From Bythopirellula sp041737835 (GTDB taxonomy: Bacteria > Planctomycetota > Planctomycetia > Pirellulales > Lacipirellulaceae), in NCBI GenBank assembly GCA_041737835.1, contig JBGSQY010000040.1: a stretch of 64,000 nt of DNA, one strand, 5' to 3'. A model generated the notes under the pieces. It did not search any database, was not told the origin of the DNA, and saw only the letters and a list, made by a program, of their open reading frames with translations. Numbering within the stretch: position 1 is the stretch's first letter; the number at the start of each line of letters is the position of its first letter. Shown here piece after piece: positions 50,866 to 57,152 of the stretch. The position numbers and the translations under genes are program-made.

Positions 50866-51069
50866 TTACCAAGGCTTTAGCTTCCAACCAAGGACAAAGC
50901 CTATGCCAAAACACCACAAGGCCGCAACTTCGGGCCGTTCACGAGCATAAGCCTTCAGATAATCAATTGCGTCCTGGGCGGGCTGCAAATCTGCTCCCAG
51001 TTTCGATGAGTTAGCAGGCGTCGTTGTTTGCGAATAGGCCGTTCCGGCAGAGCCACTTTGGTTTGACAT
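50866..51069 (-). CDS. Small YqjD-like membrane protein (67 aa)
   Basis: Last gene of a six-gene minus-strand run. AAGGAG precedes the ATG. After a Ser/Thr-rich start comes an amphipathic helix (LQPAQDAIDYLKAYARERPE) and one C-terminal membrane helix (VAALWCFGIGFVLGWKLKPW). The RERPE-then-helix pattern is that of DUF883/YqjD-ElaB inner-membrane proteins. These associate with ribosomes in E. coli under stationary phase; whether this one does is unknown. Confidence 0.75.
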   Translation of the reverse strand: MSNQSGSAGTAYSQTTTPANSSKLGADLQPAQDAIDYLKAYARERPEVAALWCFGIGFVLGWKLKPW

Positions 51070-51116
51070 GGAAAACTCCTTGAGGTTGACGGTTTCTGTA
51101 TTTCGAGCGTGTGGGA

Positions 51117-51605
51117 CTAGAGCTGGTGATCGGCAGTCGGTTGGCTGGTCTTCCCAAGCATCACGCGCAAAGTTTCAAAGTTCTTCTCGAGTTCGCTAAG
51201 CGATCGCTGCAGGGGATTCGTACATTGCTTAAATTTTTTAATCGCCAGGGCACCTAGCCCCATGGCAACCAATAAAGCCCCTCCCGCACAGCTTAACTGG
51301 GCGACGTGTGGCTGCCACTGCAGTTCCTCAACAAGGAGTGAGGAGATGCCAAAGAGCAAAATTGGCATCGCCCCCAATAGCAGAGTCGTTGACACAATCA
51401 CAAACACTGTGGGCTGAATCGTTGCCACTGTCGATTTGCGTACATCGTTAACTATCAAGCGAGCTTGTAGTTCCGCCAACTCAGCAACATCACTCAATAG
51501 TTGTTTAAATCCGCTCATCTGCTGATTCTCTGCATCCTGATTATCGTGGGAAACTTTTTCCCAGCTGTAACCGTGAAAACGGTTTATCGGCGTTTGGTCA
51601 ACCAT
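51117..51605 (-). CDS. Phage-holin-like DUF1469-type membrane protein
   Basis: A 162-residue protein with two membrane helices (TVFVIVSTTLLLGAMPILLF and LSCAGGALLVAMGLGALAI) preceded by an amphipathic helix (LLSDVAELAELQARLIVNDV) and followed by a coiled tail (LQRSLSELEKNFETLRVML). This is the Phage_holin_3_6/DUF1469 (YqjE-like) family, which in proteobacteria sits beside yqjD and yqjC. Despite the name it is not phage-derived here. Its start overlaps the preceding gene by 22 bases. Confidence 0.82.
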   Translation of the reverse strand: MVDQTPINRFHGYSWEKVSHDNQDAENQQMSGFKQLLSDVAELAELQARLIVNDVRKSTVATIQPTVFVIVSTTLLLGAMPILLFGISSLLVEELQWQPHVAQLSCAGGALLVAMGLGALAIKKFKQCTNPLQRSLSELEKNFETLRVMLGKTSQPTADHQL

Positions 51606-51766
51606 GCTAGGACCACTCCTATGCTGGCGGAAACGAGTAGGGCCATTCCCGGGTGATTATGGATCGACTTTTTGAGAGCGTCGACGGAAGTTGCCACGAG
51701 ATGTTGCGCTCGCTCCTGCAATTCGATCGTCTCATTTTCACGCTCTGTGTAGACAGGACTAGGCAT
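51584..51766 (-). CDS. Small membrane protein (60 aa)
   Basis: From ATG 51766, with AGGAGG at an ideal distance. An acidic helical N-terminus (TERENETIELQERAQHLV) leads to SVDALKKSIHNHPGM and a single helix (ALLVSASIGVVLAWLTKRR). It has the DUF883/YqjD tail layout of neighbouring genes. It overlaps the previous gene by 8 bases and the next by 22, so translation is coupled along the operon. Confidence 0.78.
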   Translation of the reverse strand: MPSPVYTERENETIELQERAQHLVATSVDALKKSIHNHPGMALLVSASIGVVLAWLTKRR

Positions 51767-52175
51767 GATCAACCTCCTCCCGCTCTGAAAACTTAGAAAA
51801 CTCACTCACCTTAGTGGCCAGGAAGTTTGTGGCGGCCCGAGTGAGCGCTGCGCCGGCAATCGCGGCAACTGTACCTACTAAACCGGGGGAGGCCGACGCC
51901 TCTTTTGCCACAATTACCGTGTGTTCCTTAGCAAGCCTCTCAATATCGGCACTAGTTAACGCAGGTGCCGGTTGACGTTTCTTTGGAACAAGTAGAAACC
52001 CTGCCACGGCGGCAATTGCTACCGTCGCTAATGGATTCTTTCTGACAATGTACCGCCAATCCGTCATATTTTGGACTGATTGCTTCGTAGCCTGTGCATC
52101 TCGATCTAGACGGCCCCGCACCACTTCCATGCGTGCAAGTACCTCGTCGATATTTTGCCGGCCATTGACGTACAT
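51759..52175 (-). CDS. Membrane protein of the stress operon (138 aa)
   Basis: An N-terminal helix (NIDEVLARMEVVRGRLDRDA) leads to DWRYIVRKNPLATVAIAAV, a membrane helix, then PKKRQPAPALTSADIERLAK and a second hydrophobic segment (GLVGTVAAIAGAALTRAATNF). This resembles proteobacterial YqjC/DUF3618-type proteins that accompany YqjD and YqjE, though the match is by layout. Overlaps the next start by 8 bases. Confidence 0.72.
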   Translation of the reverse strand: MYVNGRQNIDEVLARMEVVRGRLDRDAQATKQSVQNMTDWRYIVRKNPLATVAIAAVAGFLLVPKKRQPAPALTSADIERLAKEHTVIVAKEASASPGLVGTVAAIAGAALTRAATNFLATKVSEFSKFSEREEVDHA

Positions 52176-52198
52176 CTTTTCACCTTTAGCAAATTAGG

Positions 52199-52510
52199 CT
52201 ATTTCCCCAACCGATCGCGTAACATAGTTGGCATCACTTGTTCGACCCGTTCTAGCAAGTTACGGCCAAATCGTTCTGCAGTATGGCGATCAAATGCGCC
52301 ATACGAACGTCGTGGCTCTTCGTGGGTCAACAGACGACTCAACAATAGCCCCACCCCAAAGCCAGCAAGACAGGTCACCATCAGCGATCGAGCAGGGCGG
52401 TCCTGTATAAGCTGTGAAATTTGCTCCGTGCCTCGATGAACATAATTATTAACTGACGACAAACAATCGTCAGCACAGTTCGCCATATCTTCGTATTTTT
52501 CAGCAATCAT
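52199..52510 (-). CDS. DUF883-like membrane protein (103 aa)
   Basis: AAGGAG precedes the ATG. An N-terminal amphipathic helix (EDMANCADDCLSSVNNYVHR) and the RPARSLMVTCLAGFGVGLLL membrane helix follow the DUF883 pattern (a D/R-R-P motif before the helix). A 40-residue tail follows, ending in a Leu/Arg-rich helix (FGRNLLERVEQVMPTML). Second gene of the operon; it follows the CsbD-like gene by 33 bases. Confidence 0.75.
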   Translation of the reverse strand: MIAEKYEDMANCADDCLSSVNNYVHRGTEQISQLIQDRPARSLMVTCLAGFGVGLLLSRLLTHEEPRRSYGAFDRHTAERFGRNLLERVEQVMPTMLRDRLGK

Positions 52511-52543
52511 GATTAATCTCCTTATATCAAAGCAGGCATTGCC

Positions 52544-52951
52544 TTATTTGGAGCGGAACATCAAACCGACGACAACCCCCACAAGCAAACCCGTGCCGAA
52601 CGAAACAATGACCGATTCCGCAGGGCGTTGCCGGACCATATCCTGAGCACGACCATATTGTTCCTTGGCCATGTCAGATGCTTGATTCGCATACTCCTGT
52701 GCAGCCTGGGTCGCTCCTTGCACGGCTTGTGAAGCATTGCCGAGCATACTCGAGGACTGTTCCGAGAGAGATTTCAAAGTGTTCTCGATTTCTGTACGAG
52801 CAACACCTGTCTTTTTCTGAATGACACCGACCAAACGGTCAATGCTTCCTTCCACTTGCTTGAGGTCATCATCACTGATGTTGCCCCATTCCTGCTTGAC
52901 GCGACCTTTGATATCGTTCCAAGTGCCGGTTAGTTCTTCTTTGGTAAGCAT
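52544..52951 (-). CDS. CsbD-like / DUF883 fusion, stress protein (135 aa)
   Basis: First gene of the operon. Residues 5-50 match CsbD (WNDIKGRVKQEWGNISDDDL, QVEGSIDRLVGVIQKKTG), a small stress protein. The middle is a long Ala/Gln helix (ASQAVQGATQAAQEYANQAS). The C-terminus is a DUF883-like membrane anchor (VRQRPAESVIVSFGTGLLVG). Two families often separate elsewhere are joined here. AGGGAG precedes the ATG and a near-consensus sigma-54 element lies 65-90 bases upstream. Confidence 0.85.
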   Translation of the reverse strand: MLTKEELTGTWNDIKGRVKQEWGNISDDDLKQVEGSIDRLVGVIQKKTGVARTEIENTLKSLSEQSSSMLGNASQAVQGATQAAQEYANQASDMAKEQYGRAQDMVRQRPAESVIVSFGTGLLVGVVVGLMFRSK

Positions 52952-53026
52952 AGTAAGACTCCCTTTGAGTAAGAGTATTAAGGTAAGGTCATCTAATTAG
53001 GTTGACGCACATATGCAATTAACAGA

Positions 53027-53043
53027 AGCAACCGTTGTGCCAA
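53027..53043 (-). promoter_or_regulatory. Putative sigma-54 promoter, membrane stress operon
   Basis: On the minus strand TTGGCACAACGGTTGCT: one mismatch from the TTGGCACG/TTGCT consensus, GG-N10-GC. Start predicted near 53016, 65 bases before the CsbD-like gene. It would drive six genes to 50866. Confidence 0.78.
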
Positions 53044-53152
53044 TCAACAAAATTGTACGTCGTAATTTGAGTGGCCGCTTTTCCGAGGAAAATCGAATTT
53101 TTCCCATTTATTGATTCTTCCACTTAACGAGACGACAAGTCAACAACGGCAG

Positions 53153-53701
53153 CTATTTCGAGGAAAAATCAGGGTTCTTGTTGAGTTCTAAAGGTTCTGC
53201 GCCGGCCGCTTCGAGCACTCCAGCAGCGTCAACTTGCATTGAATCGGTGTGCTCGAGATTCGAGAAATCAACAGCTACAAGAGTCTTGCCGTCGGCCACA
53301 GCGAGTTCATAGTAATCTGCGGCTTCCGTTTCGAAGCCACGTTCGGCCATTGCACCGGCTAGACCACCCACGACTCCACCGGTTAGAAAGCTTGCTAAAC
53401 CACCTGCAAGTAGAATTGGCACTCCTGCTCCCGTCACTATAGCTGCGACTGAGGTCAAACCTGCAAGTACAGCACCTGTGGTACCTCCTAGCACGGCTGC
53501 ACTCTTCCAATCTTCAGAATCAACATCTGGGCGATATTCTGGAAAATGCTGTCGAACCACGTCGCTGGAACTAATGACAGTAATCTGCTCTTGAGTGAGC
53601 CCGATATTCTCAAGCCCTCGAACAGCGGCTTCAGCGTCATGTAGCGTCGAGAAGACACCAACAATCATGTTGGTAGATTGTGTTTTTTCATTTTGCAACA
53701 T
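53153..53701 (-). CDS. Glycine-zipper stress protein (general-stress 17M-like)
   Basis: A 182-residue protein from ATG 53701 with AAAGGGA upstream; the open frame beyond that lies past the inferred transcription start. It opens with TNMIVGVFSTLHDAEAAVRG and ENIGLTQEQITVIS, the pattern of the 17M/YflT-like general stress fold (EAVR helix). A Gly/Ala-rich hydrophobic middle (GGLASFLTGGVVGGLAGAM) forms a membrane zipper. The end is a small alpha-beta part (KTLVAVDFSNLEHT). It is likely membrane-associated and stress-induced. Confidence 0.8.
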   Translation of the reverse strand: MLQNEKTQSTNMIVGVFSTLHDAEAAVRGLENIGLTQEQITVISSSDVVRQHFPEYRPDVDSEDWKSAAVLGGTTGAVLAGLTSVAAIVTGAGVPILLAGGLASFLTGGVVGGLAGAMAERGFETEAADYYELAVADGKTLVAVDFSNLEHTDSMQVDAAGVLEAAGAEPLELNKNPDFSSK

Positions 53702-53751
53702 AGCAGTCCCTTTCTCAGTGATCGAAATGCAAACTTGTTGACCAACTCGGT

Positions 53752-53768
53752 CGCAATTTGTATGCCGC
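53752..53768 (-). promoter_or_regulatory. Putative sigma-54 promoter, glycine-zipper gene (weak)
   Basis: On the minus strand GCGGCATACAAATTGCG: GG-N10-GC and TTGC kept, flanks weaker. Predicted start near 53741, 40 bases before the gene. Weakest of the ten. Confidence 0.45.
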
Positions 53769-53930
53769 GTCTTAAACTGCAATGAAGCAAATGCATCGGC
53801 ATGCTCCTGGACCAGGGTGATCGATAAACGACCAGCACTTCATCAAACGCTTCAACCTTGCTCTGGCAAATTTAAGTGCAGAAATCAATGAGACAATTAA
53901 ATTGCCTACAAAACGAAGCCTGATTTTGTT

Positions 53931-53947
53931 TTGGCATAGTGATTGCA
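53931..53947 (+). promoter_or_regulatory. Putative sigma-54 promoter, DUF1328 gene
   Basis: TTGGCATAGTGATTGCA: TTGGCA and TTGCA exact with GG-N10-GC. Start predicted near 53958, about 98 bases before the DUF1328 gene. Confidence 0.75.
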
Positions 53948-54055
53948 TCCACTTAGAACGTCGAGACGCAAGAGCTCACTCGAACGTCTCAAGCCGACTT
54001 ACATTGGGTCAAGCGGCGAAATCTTAGATTCACTTGTGGAAAGTTGAGGTGTGAG

Positions 54056-54223
54056 ATGTTGAGTTGGGCGCTAACGTTTTTGATTGTTGCTTTGATCGCA
54101 GCTGCTCTCGGTTTTGGTGGTGTTGCCGGAGCTGCGACAGGCATTGCCAAAATATTGTTCTTTGTCTTTATAGTCCTGTTTCTGATCAGCTTGGTGGTTC
54201 CACGGTTACGAAATTCCGTATAG
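54056..54223 (+). CDS. DUF1328 small membrane protein (55 aa)
   Basis: Two hydrophobic helices joined by a Gly/Ala turn: MLSWALTFLIVALIAAALGF then GGVAGAATGIAKILFFVFIV, ending LVVPRLRNSV. This is a full match in length and pattern to the DUF1328/YtjA family of small inner-membrane proteins, stress-linked in proteobacteria. GAGG lies before the ATG. A clean terminator follows at 54261. Confidence 0.88.
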   Translation: MLSWALTFLIVALIAAALGFGGVAGAATGIAKILFFVFIVLFLISLVVPRLRNSV

Positions 54224-54260
54224 TGGACATCACGCGCTGAAATAGTGGAACAGGCAAACT

Positions 54261-54298
54261 CCGCCGCTAGAACTCATGAGGCTAGCGGCGGTTTTTTT
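54261..54298 (+). terminator. Rho-independent terminator of DUF1328 gene
   Basis: CCGCCGCTAG and CTAGCGGCGG form a 10-bp stem with an 11-base loop, followed by seven T residues. Confidence 0.95.
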
Positions 54299-54333
54299 AT
54301 GCGATAATGTTTACTTGATTTAAGGTATTTAAC

Positions 54334-54654
54334 ATGAGAGCTATCATTGTTCTTGCTTTAATTGTGTTGCTTATGGGATTCGCCGGCTGGTTAACCTTCG
54401 GAAGTGTCCCAGGCAAAACAAGCATCACAATTGAAACGGATGAGATCCGGCGTGACACCGAAGATGCCTTGGAAAAGACGGAAGAGGTGATCAAGTCCGG
54501 GGCTCGTGCCATTTCGAATGACGACAATACAGTCCAAGAGCAACCGGTTGCTCCAAGCACCGCTTCCGCCGAATTAGAACCCCACTCCAGAGATACGGAA
54601 CCTGTCACGACTACGCCCACTGAAACGCCAGTTACGAGTCCTGTGACGCCGTAA
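54334..54654 (+). CDS. Small anchored protein with Thr/Pro/Glu-rich tail (106 aa)
   Basis: An N-terminal membrane helix (IIVLALIVLLMGFAGWLTF) acts as anchor. A strand and acidic helix follow (ITIETDEIRRDTEDALEKTE), then a disordered Pro/Thr tail ending TETPVTSPVTP. The mature part probably faces the periplasm. Its last 23 bases overlap the convergent peptidase gene. No family recognised. Confidence 0.7.
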   Translation: MRAIIVLALIVLLMGFAGWLTFGSVPGKTSITIETDEIRRDTEDALEKTEEVIKSGARAISNDDNTVQEQPVAPSTASAELEPHSRDTEPVTTTPTETPVTSPVTP

Positions 54655-55741
54655 GTGCTTCTGAAAGAGGTTCTATCTCGGGAATATTGGTCAACTTTCT
54701 AGATTCATCGATCACGGGATTGAGGATGAGTTGATGAATGTAAGTAAGTTTCTTGACGACCGGATCGGCAATAATCTCGGGCACAAGATCAAAGATTCCT
54801 AAACATCGATTAATCTCGTTCACGATGATGCCCAGCTTTTGATAGGCGGTAATGTATTTCGTGCATTCATCGTTCATCTTCATAGCTGGCAAGGGCAATT
54901 TAAGATGTTGAGCCGTATCAAGCACGGAGCGTATATCAAGATAAAGTGCGAATGTTTCGGCAAAATCCTCCCAAGGGTGTGCCGTCGAATAAGCGCTGAC
55001 GTAATTTAGGGCCCAGTCAGGACGTGGACCTTTGGCATAATATTGGGTGAGTGCCGTTCCGTAGTCAGGATTATTATGGTCTCCAAATATGGCCATGAAA
55101 GCTTCTTCATCTGTGTCTTGCACAAGCAATTGCCAATAGTAGTGCCCGACTTCGTGCCGAAAATGGCCGATTAAAGTGCGCTGGGCTTCGTTCATATCAA
55201 CACGAAGTTGCTCCCGCTTGACATCGTCGGCCTCGTCGATATTGATCGTAATTTTTCCGTCAGCATGTCCTGTATAGACGTACTCTGTTTCTTCTCCTTT
55301 ACGATAGACGCAATTGTCGGCGAGAACGTTGCCTTTGAAGTCAAAACTTAGTGCTGGCACGACACCGCCATAGGGAAGATTAAGCAAATCCAGTTGGTAG
55401 AGAAGTCGCCGCTTGGCTTGTTCCAACCGACGCCACTTAACGCGATTGATTTCAATGGCGAGATCAGGAATTGTTTCCGTTAGCACGCACGAAGTGCAAA
55501 GTGCATCTTGGGAGAGCTCGGGGTCAGCCGCGACAAACCGATTGCAAACTTGCTCAACGCTAAAGTTATGGCACTTCTGTGCGACTTGGCCACAGTTATC
55601 ACATACAAAGTGATCGTTATCATTCAAAAAAGAAGCAATCTGACCGCAAGCTTCGCACCACCCCACATCGCGGCCGCACGCTAAACATTGAGTGTTCTCA
55701 AAGAACAAGCGGATACCACACTGGCAGGAAAAAGTACGCAT
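54632..55741 (-). CDS. Putative zinc-binding metallopeptidase with zinc-ribbon start
   Basis: A 369-residue cytosolic protein. The N-terminal 100 residues carry several Cys pairs (CQCG, CLAC, CEAC, CDNC, CTSC), a zinc-ribbon region. The rest matches the family of putative zinc-binding peptidases (DUF2248-like): YGGVVPALSFDF, EAQRTLIGHFRHEVGHYYW with HExxH and a downstream Glu in HPWEDFAETFALYLDI. Members are found widely in bacteria beside stress proteins; substrate unknown. Its 3' end overlaps a convergent gene by 23 bases. Confidence 0.88.
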   Translation of the reverse strand: MRTFSCQCGIRLFFENTQCLACGRDVGWCEACGQIASFLNDNDHFVCDNCGQVAQKCHNFSVEQVCNRFVAADPELSQDALCTSCVLTETIPDLAIEINRVKWRRLEQAKRRLLYQLDLLNLPYGGVVPALSFDFKGNVLADNCVYRKGEETEYVYTGHADGKITINIDEADDVKREQLRVDMNEAQRTLIGHFRHEVGHYYWQLLVQDTDEEAFMAIFGDHNNPDYGTALTQYYAKGPRPDWALNYVSAYSTAHPWEDFAETFALYLDIRSVLDTAQHLKLPLPAMKMNDECTKYITAYQKLGIIVNEINRCLGIFDLVPEIIADPVVKKLTYIHQLILNPVIDESRKLTNIPEIEPLSEALTASQDS

Positions 55742-55793
55742 ATACCGAATCGACTCTTACGTGAAATGTTATTAATTGAACAAGCGAATTATA

Positions 55794-55865
55794 CAAAAAA
55801 AGCGGCCGTATTACAGATGTTGTGAAACTCATACGTTTCACGGACATTGAGCAATACCGCCGCTC
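55794..55865 (-). terminator. Terminator of the CsbD gene
   Basis: On the minus strand AGCGGCGGTATT pairs with AATACGGCCGCT (one mismatch) around an inner GTGAAAC/GTTTCAC hairpin and is followed by seven T residues. Confidence 0.8.
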
Positions 55866-55883
55866 GTGGTTACCATTATCCGA

Positions 55884-56087
55884 TCAGCAATTGCAGCTTT
55901 TAGCGAACTGCTCCATTTCTTGATCAACCTTTTCCTTTGCGTAGCCATAACGCTCTTGAATACGGCCGGCAAGCTCTTCGCGCTTGCCTTCAACGCGATC
56001 CAGATCGACGTCGGTGAGCTTTCCCCATTGCTGCTTGGCTTTACCCTTCATCTGTTTCCAATTGCCTTGAATTTGATCCCAGTTCAT
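55884..56087 (-). CDS. CsbD-family stress protein (67 aa)
   Basis: From ATG 56087 with GGGAG upstream. A full-length CsbD: MNWDQIQGNWKQMKGKAKQQ, WGKLTDVDLDRVEGKREELA and a final helix (ERYGYAKEKVDQEMEQFAK). CsbD proteins are small, hydrophilic and strongly stress-induced in many bacteria; molecular role unknown. It follows the PRC-barrel gene by 91 bases and precedes a terminator, so the pair is probably one transcript from the element at 56819. Confidence 0.93.
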   Translation of the reverse strand: MNWDQIQGNWKQMKGKAKQQWGKLTDVDLDRVEGKREELAGRIQERYGYAKEKVDQEMEQFAKSCNC

Positions 56088-56178
56088 TGTTATTCTCCCT
56101 CGTAAAAAATTGAAAAAAATAGCCGCCCCACGGCTTGCCCCGTGGAACGGCATCGGCGAGTGAGCAATTACTCACTCA

Positions 56179-56700
56179 TTATCGATTGGTATTGACGTTG
56201 ACACTCACGCCATAATGACGGTCGTTGTCTGTCGACCACTTCTCATTGCCAAAATCTGGCCAGTGGTCTTGATCAAAACCAGGGGCTTTTTCGAGCTTTT
56301 CCTTGGTTGTGTTTAACGAAAGGTAAGAATTGCCATCTTCGTCCTTGCGGCATTCAAAAGCCTTCCAGGGTACAGCAACCATCTTATCGCCAATGCCCAG
56401 GAAACCGCCGACAGAGACTGCCGCATAGCGAATAGTTCCGTTCTCGGCATCGAGAACTAGATCATCAACTTCGCCAATCGTGTCTTCATTGTTCGGAGAC
56501 ATGACATTAAGACCTAGGACTTCACTCGCGCGATGAATCTTGCTGGCAGCCGAGTTAACATCGCCACGATAGTTCGCCGAATGCTGCTGGTCTGCTGGTT
56601 TCTGTAAACTCGGGTCAATGGTTTGTACTTCTTGGGCCTGGCTAAGCCCAACACAGGCGAACACAATCGCAAGTGCGCCAAACAGTTTTGTGACAGACAT
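56179..56700 (-). CDS. Exported PRC-barrel protein
   Basis: A 173-residue protein with a signal peptide cleaved after LSQAQ. Residues about 55-140 form a PRC-barrel: HRASEVLGLNVMSPNNEDTI, GEVDDLVLDAENGTIRYAAV, GGFLGIGDKMVAVPWKAF. A Trp/Asn-rich end follows. Exported PRC-barrel proteins with GxxxxKxVAVPW are common in stress operons of proteobacteria. Predicted start of transcription is 108 bases upstream. Confidence 0.9.
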   Translation of the reverse strand: MSVTKLFGALAIVFACVGLSQAQEVQTIDPSLQKPADQQHSANYRGDVNSAASKIHRASEVLGLNVMSPNNEDTIGEVDDLVLDAENGTIRYAAVSVGGFLGIGDKMVAVPWKAFECRKDEDGNSYLSLNTTKEKLEKAPGFDQDHWPDFGNEKWSTDNDRHYGVSVNVNTNR

Positions 56701-56818
56701 CTTTTTTCTCCTTATTGCGGCCTTGAAAGGCCATATTCGAGTAGATCGGCGTCAGAGCGACTAACGTCCGAAGTGTTTCTCCCCAGACATTCTCTGGAAA
56801 GCGATGGACTTCTTGAGT

Positions 56819-56835
56819 TGCAAAGGCTATGCCGA
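56819..56835 (-). promoter_or_regulatory. Putative sigma-54 promoter, PRC-barrel/CsbD genes
   Basis: On the minus strand TCGGCATAGCCTTTGCA: GGCA and TTGCA exact, GG-N10-GC. Start predicted near 56808. Confidence 0.65.
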
Positions 56836-56843
56836 TCATCGCT

Positions 56844-56861
56844 CCTTAGTAAACACTAAGG
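56844..56861. promoter_or_regulatory. Inverted repeat CCTTAGT-AAAC-ACTAAGG
   Basis: Perfect 7-bp arms around 4 bases, immediately upstream of the -24 part of the PRC-barrel promoter. It could be a repressor site; the distance is too small for a classic NtrC enhancer. Confidence 0.45.
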
Positions 56862-57152
56862 AACTCAACTAAGAATTGTTATGAATCAAAAGCGAATGAG
56901 TCCGCTATTGGACGTTTACAAACCATCCCGCAGTATGATGGAGCAGCAAAACCCTGCTTCTAGACGATCAGTTGTGCCTTTTACGGCAAATCCCAAACTG
57001 AGCCACTTGCTACGGCAAACCCATAGTGAACATACTGTTACTAATTGATAGGGTTGGTTTGTAATCGCTCAGAAATAACTTCGATAAAATCACACTGGAT
57101 TGATTTCGTTCAGTCATTCATTTTTTTTTCATTCGCAGAAGGATTACGTGAC

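Larger units (their letters stand above)
53702..54055. other. Divergent promoter region
   Basis: 354 bases between divergent genes. It holds sigma-54 elements for both sides (53752 minus, 53931 plus). AATGAGACAA at 53887-53896, upstream of the plus element, also occurs at 60992-61001 before the csrA element. Confidence 0.55.
56701..57152. other. Divergent region before the PRC-barrel and CHASE3 kinase genes
   Basis: 452 bases. It holds the sigma-54 element at 56819 (minus) and a perfect 7-bp inverted repeat at 56844-56861. No sigma-54 element was found on the plus strand for the kinase. Confidence 0.5.

Noticed and set aside
51117..51605. Prophage suggested by a phage-holin-like family name
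   Set aside because: The family is a normal cellular yqjE-like protein and no other phage gene is present.
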